Positions 36,176 to 45,896 are shown, numbered from the stretch's first letter. The stretch is 64,000 bases of DNA from Alphaproteobacteria bacterium (GCA_024742735.1 JANSXV010000004.1:186001-250000), one strand, 5' to 3'. Notes: generated by a model not told the origin, from the sequence alone. Made by a program: numbers and translations.

Positions 36176-36265
36176 CTTACCTCTCCCCCGCCGGTTCAAG
36201 GCCGGCGGCGAATGAATTGAAGCGCGGATATAGGGGAATTGGCGAAGAAATGCGAGGGGTGGCCT

Positions 36266-36350
36266 TCTTCTTGATGCTCAAGCCCGTCCGGGCTTTCGCT
36301 CCTCGCTAAAGCTGCGGGCGCGCGTTCGCGCTTGCGGACCCTGCGGGTCC
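36266..36350 (-). repeat. Dispersed two-hairpin repeat, copy 2
   Basis: An inverted copy of the element at 22278-22360. On the minus strand: hairpin 1 (36350-36336) GGACCC-GCA-GGGTCC, the core GCCCGCAGCTT and GCGAGGAGCGAA, then hairpin 2 AGCCCG-GA-CGGGCT, and GAGCATCAAGAAGA. It begins 1-2 bases after the NlpC/P60 stop. Both hairpins differ from copy 1 while remaining paired. Confidence 0.8.
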
Positions 36351-36351
36351 G

Positions 36352-37155
36352 TCAGGGCCGGCGATAGATCCCGGTCAGGGGCGCATAGTGATGCTCGATC
36401 CGCTTGGCGGCGCGGACAAAGGGCTCGGCGACGGTCGCCATGTGGAAGCCGTTGGAATGCAAAAAGGTTTCTCCATCGGTCATGACCCCGACATGGCCGG
36501 GCCAGAACACGAGATCACCGCGCTCCAACACCGGGAACTCCGTCTCCGCCACGCGGAGCCCGTCTCCCGAGATGACCGTTTCCCACGTCCGCTGCGCCCA
36601 TTCTTCCTGCGGGCCGGAATCACGCGGACAGAAAATGTCGGCGGCCTGAAGCGCGGTCTGGATAAGGCCGGAGCAATCAAGCCCCAGGCTCTCCTTGCCG
36701 CCCCACTGGTAGGGCGCGCCGATGAAGCGCTCGGCCACAGCGACCCAGTCGGGCTCAGGTGGATCGCCCACGGCGCGCAGATGGCCGGCGAAGACCCAGC
36801 CCATGCGCTGGGCCTCGATGAATTTGCCGTGGCGCTTTCCGCCGACGATCTTCGCATTGAGGGAGGCCAGGCACACCGGCGCGCTCTTCAGGTCGGCTTC
36901 AGAAAACACATAGGTTCTCAGCGCCTTGACCTGATGGGTCGGGATCAGGGCCGGCGCTGACAGGGCCGCCATGTCCACCCAGCCGGGATAATCATCCAGC
37001 GCCGTGCGGCCATAGCCCCAGCCATCCGCCTCGCGCTCGACCAGAAACACCTCGCCGGGCAGGACCTGGGTTTCCTGCATGGCGTCGTCGCGCGGCTCGG
37101 ACCGGACCGGGCAGATCCCGGCGGTGACCTGATAGGGGATCGGTTCAGCCGCCAT
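36352..37155 (-). CDS. NlpC/P60-family (C40) cell-wall peptidase with SH3 domain
   Basis: This protein of 267 residues probably cleaves peptidoglycan stem peptides. The N-terminal two-thirds holds SH3-like repeats (about 10-65 and 75-130), and the C40 domain runs from 140: Cys161 in LDCSGLIQ, His221 in PGHVGVM, and a third polar residue in FLHSN. No signal peptide is seen, as in YkfC-type cytosolic recycling enzymes, so recycling of muropeptides is plausible (inference). It overlaps the M17 aminopeptidase gene by 11 bases, the pair probably forming a peptide-recycling operon. Confidence 0.9.
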   Translation of the reverse strand: MAAEPIPYQVTAGICPVRSEPRDDAMQETQVLPGEVFLVEREADGWGYGRTALDDYPGWVDMAALSAPALIPTHQVKALRTYVFSEADLKSAPVCLASLNAKIVGGKRHGKFIEAQRMGWVFAGHLRAVGDPPEPDWVAVAERFIGAPYQWGGKESLGLDCSGLIQTALQAADIFCPRDSGPQEEWAQRTWETVISGDGLRVAETEFPVLERGDLVFWPGHVGVMTDGETFLHSNGFHMATVAEPFVRAAKRIEHHYAPLTGIYRRP

Positions 37156-38518
37156 AGCGTTGCTTCAAAACCCGATAGAGCGCCCGGGCGCCCAGCATCT
37201 CACCCCCGGCGGGCTTGCCGGGTCGGCTGGACGGGTTCCAGGCGAAAATGTCGAAATGGGCCCAGGCTTTGGCGTCCTTCGCAAATCGCCGCAGGAACAG
37301 GGCCGCCGTCACCGAGCCGGCGAACGGGGCCGAGCTGGTGTTGGAGAGGTCCGCGATCTCGCTTTCCATCCAGACGTCGTAGCCGTCGTGGAGCGGCATG
37401 GGCCAGATCAGGTCGTCGCAGGCCTTGCCTTCGGTCTGCAGGGCGTCGGCGAGGCCTTCAACCTCGGTGTAGACCGGAGCCAGCTCCGGACCCAGCGCGA
37501 CCCGGGCCGCGCCGGTCAGCGTCGCCATGTCGATCAGCAGGTCCGGATCGCTTTCCGCGGCCTTCGTAATGGCGTCGGCGAGAACGAGGCGGCCTTCCGC
37601 GTCGGTATTGCCGATCTCCACCGTCAGACCCTTGCGGCTCTTCAGAATGTCGCCCGGGCGGAAGGCGTTGCCGGAAATCGCGTTCTCCACCGCCGGGATC
37701 AGCACGTGCAGACGCACGGGAAGCTTCGCGGACATGATCATCTCCGCCAGGCCCAGCACGTTGGCCGCTCCGCCCATATCCTTCTTCATGAGCAGCATGC
37801 CATTGGCCGGCTTGATGTCGAGGCCGCCTGAATCAAAGCACACGCCCTTGCCCACCAGCGCCAGGCGCGGATGGCTTTCATCGCCCCATTCCAGCTCGAC
37901 CAGCCGCGGCGCGTCATCGGCGGCCCGGCCCACCGCGTGGATCATGGGATAGTTCTGCGCCAGCAGATCATCGCCGACGATCGAAGTCACAGAAGCGCCA
38001 TGGACCTCGCCCAGATCGCGCATGACCGCTTCCAGATTGCTCGGCAGCATGTCGCCGGCCGGCGTGTTGACCAAATCCCGCGTCAGCCGGGCGCCGCGCG
38101 CCACCCTCGCGGCCTCCTCGACGTCACAGCCTTGCGGCGCGACGAGCGTCGCCGGGGCGCGCCTGGGCGACTTGTAGCGGGTGAACTGATAGCTCCCCAA
38201 CAGGAAGGCGATGGCGGCCTCGGTCGGATCAATGTCCTCAGGCAGATCCTCCAGCGCCCAGCCGCCCTCGGGCAGGCCCATGGCCGCCCCGGCGAACTCG
38301 AAGGCGCTTGAACCCTGCCCGGCGCCGACCAGCGCATCGACGCCTGCGCCCACCGGCAGAATCACGACCTGGCTGGCGGCGCCCTCGAACCCGCTGGCCT
38401 CGGCATGGCGGCGGGCCGCGTCGGGCAGACGCGCCAGCGCGTCTTTCAGACCAGCGGCGGTGACAAGCCGGGCAGTGCGGGCGTTGTCTGCGTCAGCGAA
38501 CAATTCGGCGGCGGACAT
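37145..38518 (-). CDS. M17 leucyl aminopeptidase family protein
   Basis: This protein of 457 residues binds two metal ions and removes N-terminal amino acids. The M17 signature NTDAEGRL is present, with KGVCFDSGGLDIKPA and the KDMGGAANVLG segment as further metal and active-site motifs. The N-terminal domain (1-170) is divergent from PepA. AAGGAAG lies before ATG 38518. It overlaps and is upstream of the NlpC/P60 gene, consistent with sequential breakdown of cell-wall peptides. Confidence 0.93.
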   Translation of the reverse strand: MSAAELFADADNARTARLVTAAGLKDALARLPDAARRHAEASGFEGAASQVVILPVGAGVDALVGAGQGSSAFEFAGAAMGLPEGGWALEDLPEDIDPTEAAIAFLLGSYQFTRYKSPRRAPATLVAPQGCDVEEAARVARGARLTRDLVNTPAGDMLPSNLEAVMRDLGEVHGASVTSIVGDDLLAQNYPMIHAVGRAADDAPRLVELEWGDESHPRLALVGKGVCFDSGGLDIKPANGMLLMKKDMGGAANVLGLAEMIMSAKLPVRLHVLIPAVENAISGNAFRPGDILKSRKGLTVEIGNTDAEGRLVLADAITKAAESDPDLLIDMATLTGAARVALGPELAPVYTEVEGLADALQTEGKACDDLIWPMPLHDGYDVWMESEIADLSNTSSAPFAGSVTAALFLRRFAKDAKAWAHFDIFAWNPSSRPGKPAGGEMLGARALYRVLKQRYGG

Positions 38519-38643
38519 GGCTCGTTCTTCCTTAACTCTACGATCAGACGCCTGAGCCTTCAGCCCAAGCGTTAACGGCTTCTTGACCGAGACGGCGCAG
38601 GGTCGAACCCGTACCGTCCCGCTATTGCGTCAAGAGGTAGACC

Positions 38644-39465
38644 ATGCGCGCGCGCCTGTCCGCAATCGCTCTCGCCAGCCTTCTGGCTTCGGCCTGCGCC
38701 ACCTCCAGCGAGCTGGAGATGACCGAGCAGGAAGAAGCCGTCGCAGAAGCGCTTGAATCGCGCTCCATCGCGCCGGCGACCGCCGATGAACGCGCGGCCA
38801 TCGAGAACCAGGACCTGCTGACCCAGGCCGCCTTCTGGGCCGAAGCCTATGAGCTGAACCCAGCCGATCGGGAGGCGGCGTACAAGCTGTCCACGGTGCT
38901 GCGCCGCCTCAACGGCGCGCCGCGCGCGGCCCAGGTCGCCCGCCAAGCTCTTGCGCTCTACCCCGACGATGTCGAGCTGCAGACCGCCTTCGGTCTGGCG
39001 CTCACCGCCGCCGGCCAAGGCGCCCAGGCGGTCGAGCCGCTGAGCCGCGCTCATCAGGCCGCTCCCGATGACTGGCGAATCCTCAATGCCCTGGGCGTTG
39101 CGCTGGATCAGTCCGGCCGCGCCGACCGGGCGCGCGGCCGCTTTGAGCAGGCCCTTCTGGCTTCAGGCGGCGAGCCTTCGGTCCTGAACAATCTGGCGCT
39201 CTCGGTGATGCTGGACGGGGACCCGGAGCGCGCCGAGTCGCTTCTGCGCCGGGCCGCCGATGACGAGACGTCAGGCCCGGAAGTCCGTCAGAACCTCGCC
39301 CTCGCGCTCGCCCTTCAGGGCCGATTCGACGAGGCTGAATCGATCGCGCTGGTGGATTCCACGCCAGAAATGGCCCGGCAGAATCTCGACTATGTGCGCG
39401 CCCTGATGAGCTCGGGCCGCACCTATGACCGCCTGCGCGAGGCCGACCTGCGCGGCATGCGTTAG
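38644..39465 (+). CDS. tadD: TadD, TPR lipoprotein of the Flp pilus system
   Basis: This protein of 273 residues has a lipobox (LASAC, Cys18) and several tetratricopeptide-like repeats from about residue 80 to 220 (PDDVELQTAFGLAL, PDDWRILNALGVAL, GEPSVLNNLALS). TadD is needed for secretin assembly or localisation in Flp pili. Here it lies divergent from the aminopeptidase and convergent with the unknown gene of the tad locus, with which it overlaps by 4 bases. It is the plus-strand member on the far side of the cluster. Confidence 0.85.
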   Translation: MRARLSAIALASLLASACATSSELEMTEQEEAVAEALESRSIAPATADERAAIENQDLLTQAAFWAEAYELNPADREAAYKLSTVLRRLNGAPRAAQVARQALALYPDDVELQTAFGLALTAAGQGAQAVEPLSRAHQAAPDDWRILNALGVALDQSGRADRARGRFEQALLASGGEPSVLNNLALSVMLDGDPERAESLLRRAADDETSGPEVRQNLALALALQGRFDEAESIALVDSTPEMARQNLDYVRALMSSGRTYDRLREADLRGMR

Positions 39466-39956
39466 GCCTCGCCGCCGGGCGGCGGGGCCATGGGCGGGGG
39501 CGGGGCCTCCCTCGGCTCGACCTTCTTCAGCGGGAAGCGGGCCTTGAGACGGCCGGAAACCAGCGTCTGGTCGAAGCGGAAGTCCTCGGTGTGGGCGCGC
39601 AGCTCGTCCGGAGCGCGGCCGTCCTTTGACGCCTCGATGGCGCGGTATAGCGCGTAGAGCCTCAGATAGCCCTTGTCATCCCGGCTGAGATTGGTCTGGT
39701 CCAGACCCGCGCACACCTCGATCAGGCGGTTCAGGCCTGGGCGGCGCTTGCCGGCGGCCAGATCGACCACAGCCAGCGCCAGGGCCGGCTTCCAGCCGCC
39801 GTCGGCGTAGGACAGCTTCTTCGGCACGGTGGCCAGCTCGTCGCGTGCGCGCTTCACGTCGCCCTCCGCCAGGGCGTCGAGCGCGTTCTCGGCGGCGGCG
39901 TCGGCCAGCCTCAATGCTTCGCGGCGGCGTTCAGCCGCCTTTGCGCCCCCGAACAT
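39462..39956 (-). CDS. Unknown protein at the end of the tad/cpa cluster
   Basis: This hypothetical protein of 164 residues is rich in helices (RRREALRLADAAAENALDAL, a short coiled-coil-like stretch of Ala, Arg and Glu) and ends in a Pro-rich tail (EAPPPPMAPPPG). There is no signal or membrane segment and I recognise no domain. It lies 79 bases downstream of tadC on the same strand, so it may be the last gene of the pilus operon. Its stop overlaps the tadD stop. Confidence 0.7.
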   Translation of the reverse strand: MFGGAKAAERRREALRLADAAAENALDALAEGDVKRARDELATVPKKLSYADGGWKPALALAVVDLAAGKRRPGLNRLIEVCAGLDQTNLSRDDKGYLRLYALYRAIEASKDGRAPDELRAHTEDFRFDQTLVSGRLKARFPLKKVEPREAPPPPMAPPPGGEA

Positions 39957-40035
39957 GGGTGTCCTGAAATCCTTATTGCAGCCGGGTTTGACCCGGCCCG
40001 TCAGGGACGCACCCTAACGCCCGCGCGCGCCCGCG

Positions 40036-41010
40036 TCACATGCTTTGGTAGCTGATGACAGCCGGGCCCATGATGACCAGGAACAGGACCGGCAGGAAGA
40101 ACACGATCATCGGCACCGTCAGCTGGGCCGGCAGGGCTGCGGCCTTCTTTTCCGCCGCACTCATACGCAGATCACGGTTTTCCTTGGCCATGACGCGCAG
40201 CGCCTGGCCCAGCGGCGTGCCGTAGCGTTCCGCCTGGGTCAGTGCGGTCGCCACCGACTTCACGCCGGGATGGTTGGTGCGCGCTGCCAGGTTTTCGTAC
40301 GCTTGGCGGCGCTCCTGCAGAAAAGCGAGTTCAGCCGTGGTCAGGGACAACTCCTCGGCCAGGTCGATGGACGAGGTCCCGATCTCGCCGGCGACCTTCT
40401 GAAAGGCCGCCTCAATGCTCATGCCCGATTCCACGCAGATCAGCAGGAGGTCCAGGGCGTCGGGAAAGGCCTGCATGATCGAGTCGCGGCGCTTGGCGGC
40501 CTTGTTGGACAGATAGATGCCCGGCGCATAATAGCCGACCAGCGTCAGGGCCAGCACGACAGCGAGGCGCTGAAAGCCTTCCAGCCCGAAATCGTTGACG
40601 AAGGTCAGATACAGGAAGGTGCCGGCGAACAGCATGATCGGCACGGCGAAGCGGGCGAAGTAGAAGCCGAAGATCGGCCCTTGCCCGCGCATGCCGGCCT
40701 GGATCAGCTTCTTCTTCAGATTGGGATCTTCCAGAAGCTTCTGCAGGTTCAGCTTCTCCACAACCTGGCGGTAGAGGCTCTGCTTGGTCTCGCCACGCAA
40801 GGAGCTCCGGCTCTGGTCGATCTGCTCGCGCGCCTTGCGGCGCAGTTCGTCGCGCCGCTCGGAGACCTGTTTCAGGCGCTTGGCGGTGTCGTCGCGATTC
40901 ATCGCTGGCCCTGACAGGGTCAGAACCGTTGCGAACACCAGCGCCGCAGCGATCACCGCGAACAGGTTCGAGGGCTGGGTGATGAAGTCTGCGAAGGCGA
41001 AAAGGTCCAT
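40036..41010 (-). CDS. tadC: TadC, inner-membrane platform protein (T2SF family)
   Basis: This protein of 324 residues is one of the two GspF-like platform proteins that anchor the pilus machine in the inner membrane. It has an N-terminal helix, a cytosolic Arg/Glu-rich stretch, and the T2SF domain with helices near the middle and at the C-terminus; ESGMSIEAAFQKVA is the core GspF motif. ATG 41010 (MDLF) is used, with GGGGG/CGGA upstream; the longer frame into tadB is not coding. It follows tadB by 11 bases. Confidence 0.9.
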   Translation of the reverse strand: MDLFAFADFITQPSNLFAVIAAALVFATVLTLSGPAMNRDDTAKRLKQVSERRDELRRKAREQIDQSRSSLRGETKQSLYRQVVEKLNLQKLLEDPNLKKKLIQAGMRGQGPIFGFYFARFAVPIMLFAGTFLYLTFVNDFGLEGFQRLAVVLALTLVGYYAPGIYLSNKAAKRRDSIMQAFPDALDLLLICVESGMSIEAAFQKVAGEIGTSSIDLAEELSLTTAELAFLQERRQAYENLAARTNHPGVKSVATALTQAERYGTPLGQALRVMAKENRDLRMSAAEKKAAALPAQLTVPMIVFFLPVLFLVIMGPAVISYQSM

Positions 41011-41021
41011 CTGTCCGCCCC

Positions 41022-42017
41022 CTACATTTTGAAATTGATCATCTGGCGCATGATGAAGACGCCGATGGCCATCCAGGACACCCCGCCCAGCAGAACCAGC
41101 TGACCGATCGAGGTGGTGAAGAGCGGAGCGATGTATTCCGGCGAGATCACCGAGACCATGGCCGCCACGCCTGGCGGCAGCGAGCCGATGATCATGGCCG
41201 ACGCCTTGGCTTCGGAAGACAGGGCCGCGACCTTCTCGCGCATCATCCGGCGCGCGCGCAGCACGCCGGACAGATTGCTGAGCGCCTCGGCCAGATTGCC
41301 GCCGGTCTTGGACTGGATCGCCAGAACAATGGCGAAGAAGTTCAGCTCCGGCAGTGGCATGCGGCGCAGCATCCGGCGCAGGCCTTCGTCCGTGTCCACG
41401 CCGACAGCGATGCCTTCGACGAGGATCTGGAACTCCTCCTTCACCGGGGTCTCGCCCTCGCGCGCGATGATCTTCAGGCATTCATTCAACGGCAGGCCGG
41501 ACTTGATGCCGCGCACGATCACGTCGAGCGCATCGGCGAAATTGGCCGTGAATTTCTTCTGGCGGCGGGTGCGGGCCATGCCGAGATACCAGCGCGGCAG
41601 GCCAAGGCCGCCGACGACACCGGCGGCGATGACCAGAAGGATGTTCTGCCCTGTCACGAAGGTCGCCGCGACGGCGATGCCGCCGAGAATCCCGGAGAAA
41701 ATCCAGAACTGGACCGGGCTCCATTTCAGCCCCGCCTGCTCCAGCCGCGCCCTCAGGGTGAGGGATTTCTTGCGCTCCGCCTTCTGGCGCTCCTCCATCT
41801 CCTTCAGGCTGTCCTGGACCTGCTTGCGCTTCTGGGCCGCGCCGTCGATGGCGCTGGTCTGGCGCTTGCCGCGCTGAACCGGCTGACCGACAGCAGCGGC
41901 CATACGGGTCTTCTGAGCGCGGGTCTCCCCGCCACCGGCAAAGGCGAAGCCCAGCCCGGCTATGGCGATGAAGACGCAAGCGGCTGCACCGATGAAGAGC
42001 AGGTCCCCGCCCATCAT
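41022..42017 (-). CDS. tadB: TadB, inner-membrane platform protein (T2SF family)
   Basis: This protein of 331 residues has an N-terminal helix (about 5-27), a basic linker (KQVQDSLKEMEERQKAERKK) and then the T2SF domain with helices near 100-150 and at the C-terminus. GIKSGLPLNECLKIIA and SKTGGNLAEALSNLS are the duplicated GspF-type motifs. It pairs with TadC to form the platform that CpaF drives. The ATG overlaps the cpaF stop (ATGA), so translation is coupled. Confidence 0.92.
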   Translation of the reverse strand: MMGGDLLFIGAAACVFIAIAGLGFAFAGGGETRAQKTRMAAAVGQPVQRGKRQTSAIDGAAQKRKQVQDSLKEMEERQKAERKKSLTLRARLEQAGLKWSPVQFWIFSGILGGIAVAATFVTGQNILLVIAAGVVGGLGLPRWYLGMARTRRQKKFTANFADALDVIVRGIKSGLPLNECLKIIAREGETPVKEEFQILVEGIAVGVDTDEGLRRMLRRMPLPELNFFAIVLAIQSKTGGNLAEALSNLSGVLRARRMMREKVAALSSEAKASAMIIGSLPPGVAAMVSVISPEYIAPLFTTSIGQLVLLGGVSWMAIGVFIMRQMINFKM

Positions 42018-43579
42018 GCCTCCGCCGCTTCCAGCGCGTCGGCGAGCGCGCCTTCCAGACCGAAGTAGCGCGCGCGATCCCAGAAGTTCGGACGTGCGAT
42101 GCCGGTGGAGACGTGGCGGCCGGTGATGTCGCCATCGGCGTTCTCGCCGGTGATTTCGTACAGGAACAGGTCCTGAGTGATGATCACATCGCCTTCCATG
42201 CCCAGCACTTCGGTGATGTGGGTGATCTTGCGCGAGCCGTCACGCAGGCGGGCGGCCTGGATGATCACGTCGATGGAGCCGGAAATCATTTCCCGGATCG
42301 TCTTGGTGGGCAGGTTATAGCCGCCCATGGTGATCATGGATTCGATCCGGCTCAGCGCCTCGCGCGGGGAGTTGGCGTGCAGCGTGCCCATGGAGCCGTC
42401 ATGGCCGGTGTTCATGGCCTGCAACAGGTCGAACGCCTCAGGTCCGCGCACCTCGCCCACGATGATGCGTTCAGGGCGCATCCGCAGGCAGTTCTTCACC
42501 AGATCGCGCATGGTGACCATCCCCGAACCCTCAAGGTTCGGCGGGCGGGTCTCCAGGCGCACCACGTGGGGCTGTTGCAGCTGAAGTTCGGCGGCGTCTT
42601 CGCAGGTGATGATGCGCTCTTCCGGCCCGATGAATCCGGTCAGGCAGTTCAGCAGCGTGGTTTTGCCCGAGCCGGTGCCGCCGGAAATCAGCACGTTCGC
42701 CCGGCAGGCCCCGATGATCTCCAGAATGCGTGCGCCGTCCGGGGAAATCGAGCCGAACTCCACCAGGTTGGACAGTTTGAGCTTGTCCTTCTTGAATTTC
42801 CGGATCGTCAAAGTCGGCCCGTCCAGCGACAAAGGCGGCGCGATGACGTTGACGCGGCTGCCGTCGGCCAGGCGCGCGTCGCAGATCGGGCTGCTCTCAT
42901 CAACGCGCCGGCCCACCTGGGACACGATGCGCTGGCAGATATTCATCAGCTGGCCGTTGTCGCGGAAGCGGATATTGGTCTTCTTGACCTTGCCGGCGAC
43001 CTCAATGAAGACGTCGCCGGCGCCGTTGACCATGATGTCGGCGATGTCGTCGCGCGCCAGCAGCGGCTCCAGCGGACCGTAACCGAGAACGTCGTTGCAG
43101 ATGTCCTGGAGCAGTTGTTCCTGCTCGGCGATCGACATGGCCACGTTCTTGATCGAGATGATCTCGGTGACGATGTCCCGGATCTCGTCCGACGCGGTCT
43201 GATTGTCGAGGCGCGCCAGCTGGGACAGGTCGATCGTGTCGATCAGCGCGTTAAAGATCGTGGTCTTGATCTCATAGTATTCGGCCGAGCGTTCCGCCCC
43301 GACCGTTTCGGTCTCCTGGGCGCGGCGCTTCGGCTTAGGCGCGGGCTTGGGCGCAGCCGGTCGCGGCGCCATGGCATGCTGGGACACCGCTTCCGTGCGC
43401 CGCTCAGCCTCGTCGGCGCGGGCGGTCTGCCTGGGCGCGGGATCAGGGCGCGGCTTCGTCGCAACGCCGCCGTCCGGCGCCGGTCGCGCTGCGGCCGGCT
43501 GGGACGGCGCAGGCCGGCCCTGACCGAATCCTTTGGCCGGGCCTTGGCCGCCCGGTCCTGTCGGACGTTTGCCGAACAT
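42014..43579 (-). CDS. cpaF: CpaF (TadA), pilus secretion ATPase
   Basis: This hexameric ATPase of 521 residues powers extension and retraction of Flp pili. The N-terminal 90 residues are Pro/Ala-rich and disordered. Walker A is [12 protein letters not shown] with Lys306, followed by the Asp box (CEDAAELQL) and the Walker B region [12 protein letters not shown]. The GLY-rich [12 protein letters not shown] is the His box. It lies 15 bases after cpaE. Confidence 0.95.
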   Translation of the reverse strand: MFGKRPTGPGGQGPAKGFGQGRPAPSQPAAARPAPDGGVATKPRPDPAPRQTARADEAERRTEAVSQHAMAPRPAAPKPAPKPKRRAQETETVGAERSAEYYEIKTTIFNALIDTIDLSQLARLDNQTASDEIRDIVTEIISIKNVAMSIAEQEQLLQDICNDVLGYGPLEPLLARDDIADIMVNGAGDVFIEVAGKVKKTNIRFRDNGQLMNICQRIVSQVGRRVDESSPICDARLADGSRVNVIAPPLSLDGPTLTIRKFKKDKLKLSNLVEFGSISPDGARILEIIGACRANVLISGGTGSGKTTLLNCLTGFIGPEERIITCEDAAELQLQQPHVVRLETRPPNLEGSGMVTMRDLVKNCLRMRPERIIVGEVRGPEAFDLLQAMNTGHDGSMGTLHANSPREALSRIESMITMGGYNLPTKTIREMISGSIDVIIQAARLRDGSRKITHITEVLGMEGDVIITQDLFLYEITGENADGDITGRHVSTGIARPNFWDRARYFGLEGALADALEAAEA

Positions 43580-43594
43580 GAGCGCCTGCGCCCC

Positions 43595-45223
43595 CTACCC
43601 CTTGGAAAACAGCTTGAACAGCGACTTGGACTTGCGCCCGCCGCCAGCCGAGCCGCCGGCGCGTCCGGTGATCAGCCCGGCCAGATGGGCGAACCCGTCG
43701 GCGGCCTTGGACTTGGGATCGACCTCGGCGATCATCTGACCGTTATTGGCCGCCTTGCCGAACAGGGCCGGCTCGAACGGCAGGACCAGAACCGGCGCCG
43801 CGCCCAGGGCTTCAGAGAAGTCTTTCAGCGGAATGTCCGGCTTCTTCGGGCAACCGGCCATGTTCACCACCACCTTGGGCGGCTCGTCATTGGGCCGCGC
43901 CGTGCGCACCAGGTCGAACAGATTCTTCGCATTGCGCAGGCAGGCCAGATCCGGCGTCACCGTGACCACCACCTGGTCCGCGCTTAAAAGCGTGCGGCGC
44001 ACCCAGGGGCTCCAGGCATGGGGCAGGTCGAGCGCCACGAACGGCGCCTGGCGCTGGACCTTCTCCAGCACGGTCTCGAACGCGTCGGTGTCGAAGTCCC
44101 AGTCATTGTCGAGCGTCGCCGGTGCGGAGAACAGGCTCAGCCGCTCGGTGCAGCGCACCAGAAGGCGATCGAGCAGCGCTTCATCCAGCCGCTCGGGCTG
44201 AGCCAGGGCTTCCGCGATGGTCTGGGCCGGGTCCTGATTGAAGTCGAGCCCGGCCGTACCGAAGGACAGGTCCAGATCGACCAGCACCGCGTCGGAGCGC
44301 AGCTGCTCGGTCAGCTGCCAGGACACGTTATGGGCCACGGTCGAGGACCCCACCCCGCCCTTGGCGCCGATGAAGGCGAGCGAGCGCCCGGCGAACGGCG
44401 CTTCAGGATCGCAGAACAGGTCGGAGATGGTCTTGATGACGTTCAGCGGCGTCATGGGCGGAACGAGATACTCGCTCACGCCCCGGCGCATCAGCTCGCG
44501 GTAAAGCGTGATGTCATTGGCGGCCCCGACGATGATGACCTTGGTGTCCGGGTCGCAGACCGAAGCAAGTTCGTCGAGCTGGTGGAACAGCTCAGCGCCG
44601 CGCATGCCGGTCTCCACGATCAGCAGCTCGGGCGTTGTTTCGTCGTGAAAGCGCTCGATGGCCTTGGCCAGACCGCCCAGCTCCACGGTCACATGGGTCT
44701 TGGCCAGGCGCCGGTCGTCGCCGGCGCGGTGGATCAGCTGACCGGTTTCCGGGCTTTCGCAGAAGGCGTGGATGGCGATGCGCGGCACCGGCTGGGTGAG
44801 CAACAGTTCGGACTCGCCGGCCGATTCCACCTCGCCCATCAGACCGCCGCTCATGGACGCGGACGGCTCACGCACGGCCGGAGCGCTCGACCTGGCGGCG
44901 GCGGACCGGCTGGCCGGGGCGCTGTCGCCGAAATCGTCACCGGACGCCGCCGTCTGGAACACATCCGTTTCAAAGCCGTCATCAAATTCGCTGTTGGCCT
45001 CGGCCAGACGGGCTCCGAACGGGCGCTGACCGGAGGATTCGAACGGATCCTGCTCTGGAGCATCGGAGCCGAAATCGTCAGCGCCCTCGCCCAGCAGGCG
45101 GCGCTCCACGGACTCAGCATCCAGGAAAGGGTCGGACGCTCTGGTCTCCATCCCGCCATTGTCCAGGAAATCGTCCTGCGGGTCGAACGAGTCGTCGTCA
45201 AAGGCTTTGGCGTTCTGGCTCAT
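43595..45223 (-). CDS. cpaE: CpaE (TadZ), ParA-like pilus localisation protein
   Basis: This protein of 542 residues places the pilus machine, at the pole in Caulobacter. It has a disordered acidic N-terminus (about 1-140), a receiver-like domain (about 150-260), and a MinD/ParA ATPase domain with deviant Walker A GAKGGVGSS at about 290. The segment VDLDLSFGTAGLDFN is the ParA Walker A' region. The N-terminal extension is longer than in Caulobacter CpaE (inference). It lies 9 bases after cpaD. Confidence 0.9.
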   Translation of the reverse strand: MSQNAKAFDDDSFDPQDDFLDNGGMETRASDPFLDAESVERRLLGEGADDFGSDAPEQDPFESSGQRPFGARLAEANSEFDDGFETDVFQTAASGDDFGDSAPASRSAAARSSAPAVREPSASMSGGLMGEVESAGESELLLTQPVPRIAIHAFCESPETGQLIHRAGDDRRLAKTHVTVELGGLAKAIERFHDETTPELLIVETGMRGAELFHQLDELASVCDPDTKVIIVGAANDITLYRELMRRGVSEYLVPPMTPLNVIKTISDLFCDPEAPFAGRSLAFIGAKGGVGSSTVAHNVSWQLTEQLRSDAVLVDLDLSFGTAGLDFNQDPAQTIAEALAQPERLDEALLDRLLVRCTERLSLFSAPATLDNDWDFDTDAFETVLEKVQRQAPFVALDLPHAWSPWVRRTLLSADQVVVTVTPDLACLRNAKNLFDLVRTARPNDEPPKVVVNMAGCPKKPDIPLKDFSEALGAAPVLVLPFEPALFGKAANNGQMIAEVDPKSKAADGFAHLAGLITGRAGGSAGGGRKSKSLFKLFSKG

Positions 45224-45232
45224 GACGGTTCC

Positions 45233-45892
45233 CTAATTCTCCACCGCATCGCTGACAGCGCCGGAATCTGAATCGCTACGAGCGCTCTCGGTCGGCCGGC
45301 CGGCGCGATAATTCTCAAGCACGGTCTGACGGCGCGCCGCATCCGGCGCATCGAATCCGCGCGGTGCGACCAGATCACGGGGGTCGGCGATCATGGCGGC
45401 CAGATTCGCAGCGGTCGCGCAGCCGAAGCGCGCCCAGTTGTCATCGCCCCGCACATTGGTCAGATCTTCCCAGCCGCCCTCGCATTCCGGGGCGATCGCC
45501 TGGTAGCGAGTGAAGGAGAAGACGACCGGCGCACTGGCCCGGCCGCCCGCCTCGTAGGCGCCGCCGGCGATCTGGCGCCAGTCCAGACCATGGGCGTAGA
45601 GCTGCGTGCGCGCCTCGGCGATGGCGTCAACGGCGGCGGCGGCGTTGCCGGCGTTCTGGGGATAGGAGATCACCAGCGGTCCGTGGCCGCGCGCCTTGTA
45701 TTCGCTGGCGAGCGCCGCCAGCAGATCCAGCTGGGCCCAGGTCAAACCATTATCGCGGGCGTCCACCGGCATCTCCACGCGCACCGTTTCCGGCGCGGCG
45801 GTGGCCCGGGGCGTCTCGCGCGGGGCGCTGGAAGAACAGGCGGCCAGTGAGAGGCCTGCAGCCAGAATGGGAAGAAGGCGCAGAATATTCAT
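45233..45892 (-). CDS. cpaD: CpaD, pilus assembly lipoprotein
   Basis: This protein of 219 residues has a lipobox (LSLAAC, Cys19). The mature protein matches CpaD: VDARDNGLTWAQLDLL, then a paired helix-strand domain with GGAYEAGGRAS, and the conserved end GWEDLTNVRGDDNWARFGCATAANLAAMI. The family assists the secretin in the outer membrane. ATG 45892 has GGAG upstream; the longer frame to 45964 overlaps cpaC. Its order between cpaC and cpaE is the usual one. Confidence 0.9.
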   Translation of the reverse strand: MNILRLLPILAAGLSLAACSSSAPRETPRATAAPETVRVEMPVDARDNGLTWAQLDLLAALASEYKARGHGPLVISYPQNAGNAAAAVDAIAEARTQLYAHGLDWRQIAGGAYEAGGRASAPVVFSFTRYQAIAPECEGGWEDLTNVRGDDNWARFGCATAANLAAMIADPRDLVAPRGFDAPDAARRQTVLENYRAGRPTESARSDSDSGAVSDAVEN

Positions 45893-45896
45893 GGCG

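Noticed and set aside
42113-43987. Open frame (624 codons) antisense to cpaF and part of cpaE
   Set aside because: It spans the boundary of two real genes with clear Walker motifs and has no motif of its own.
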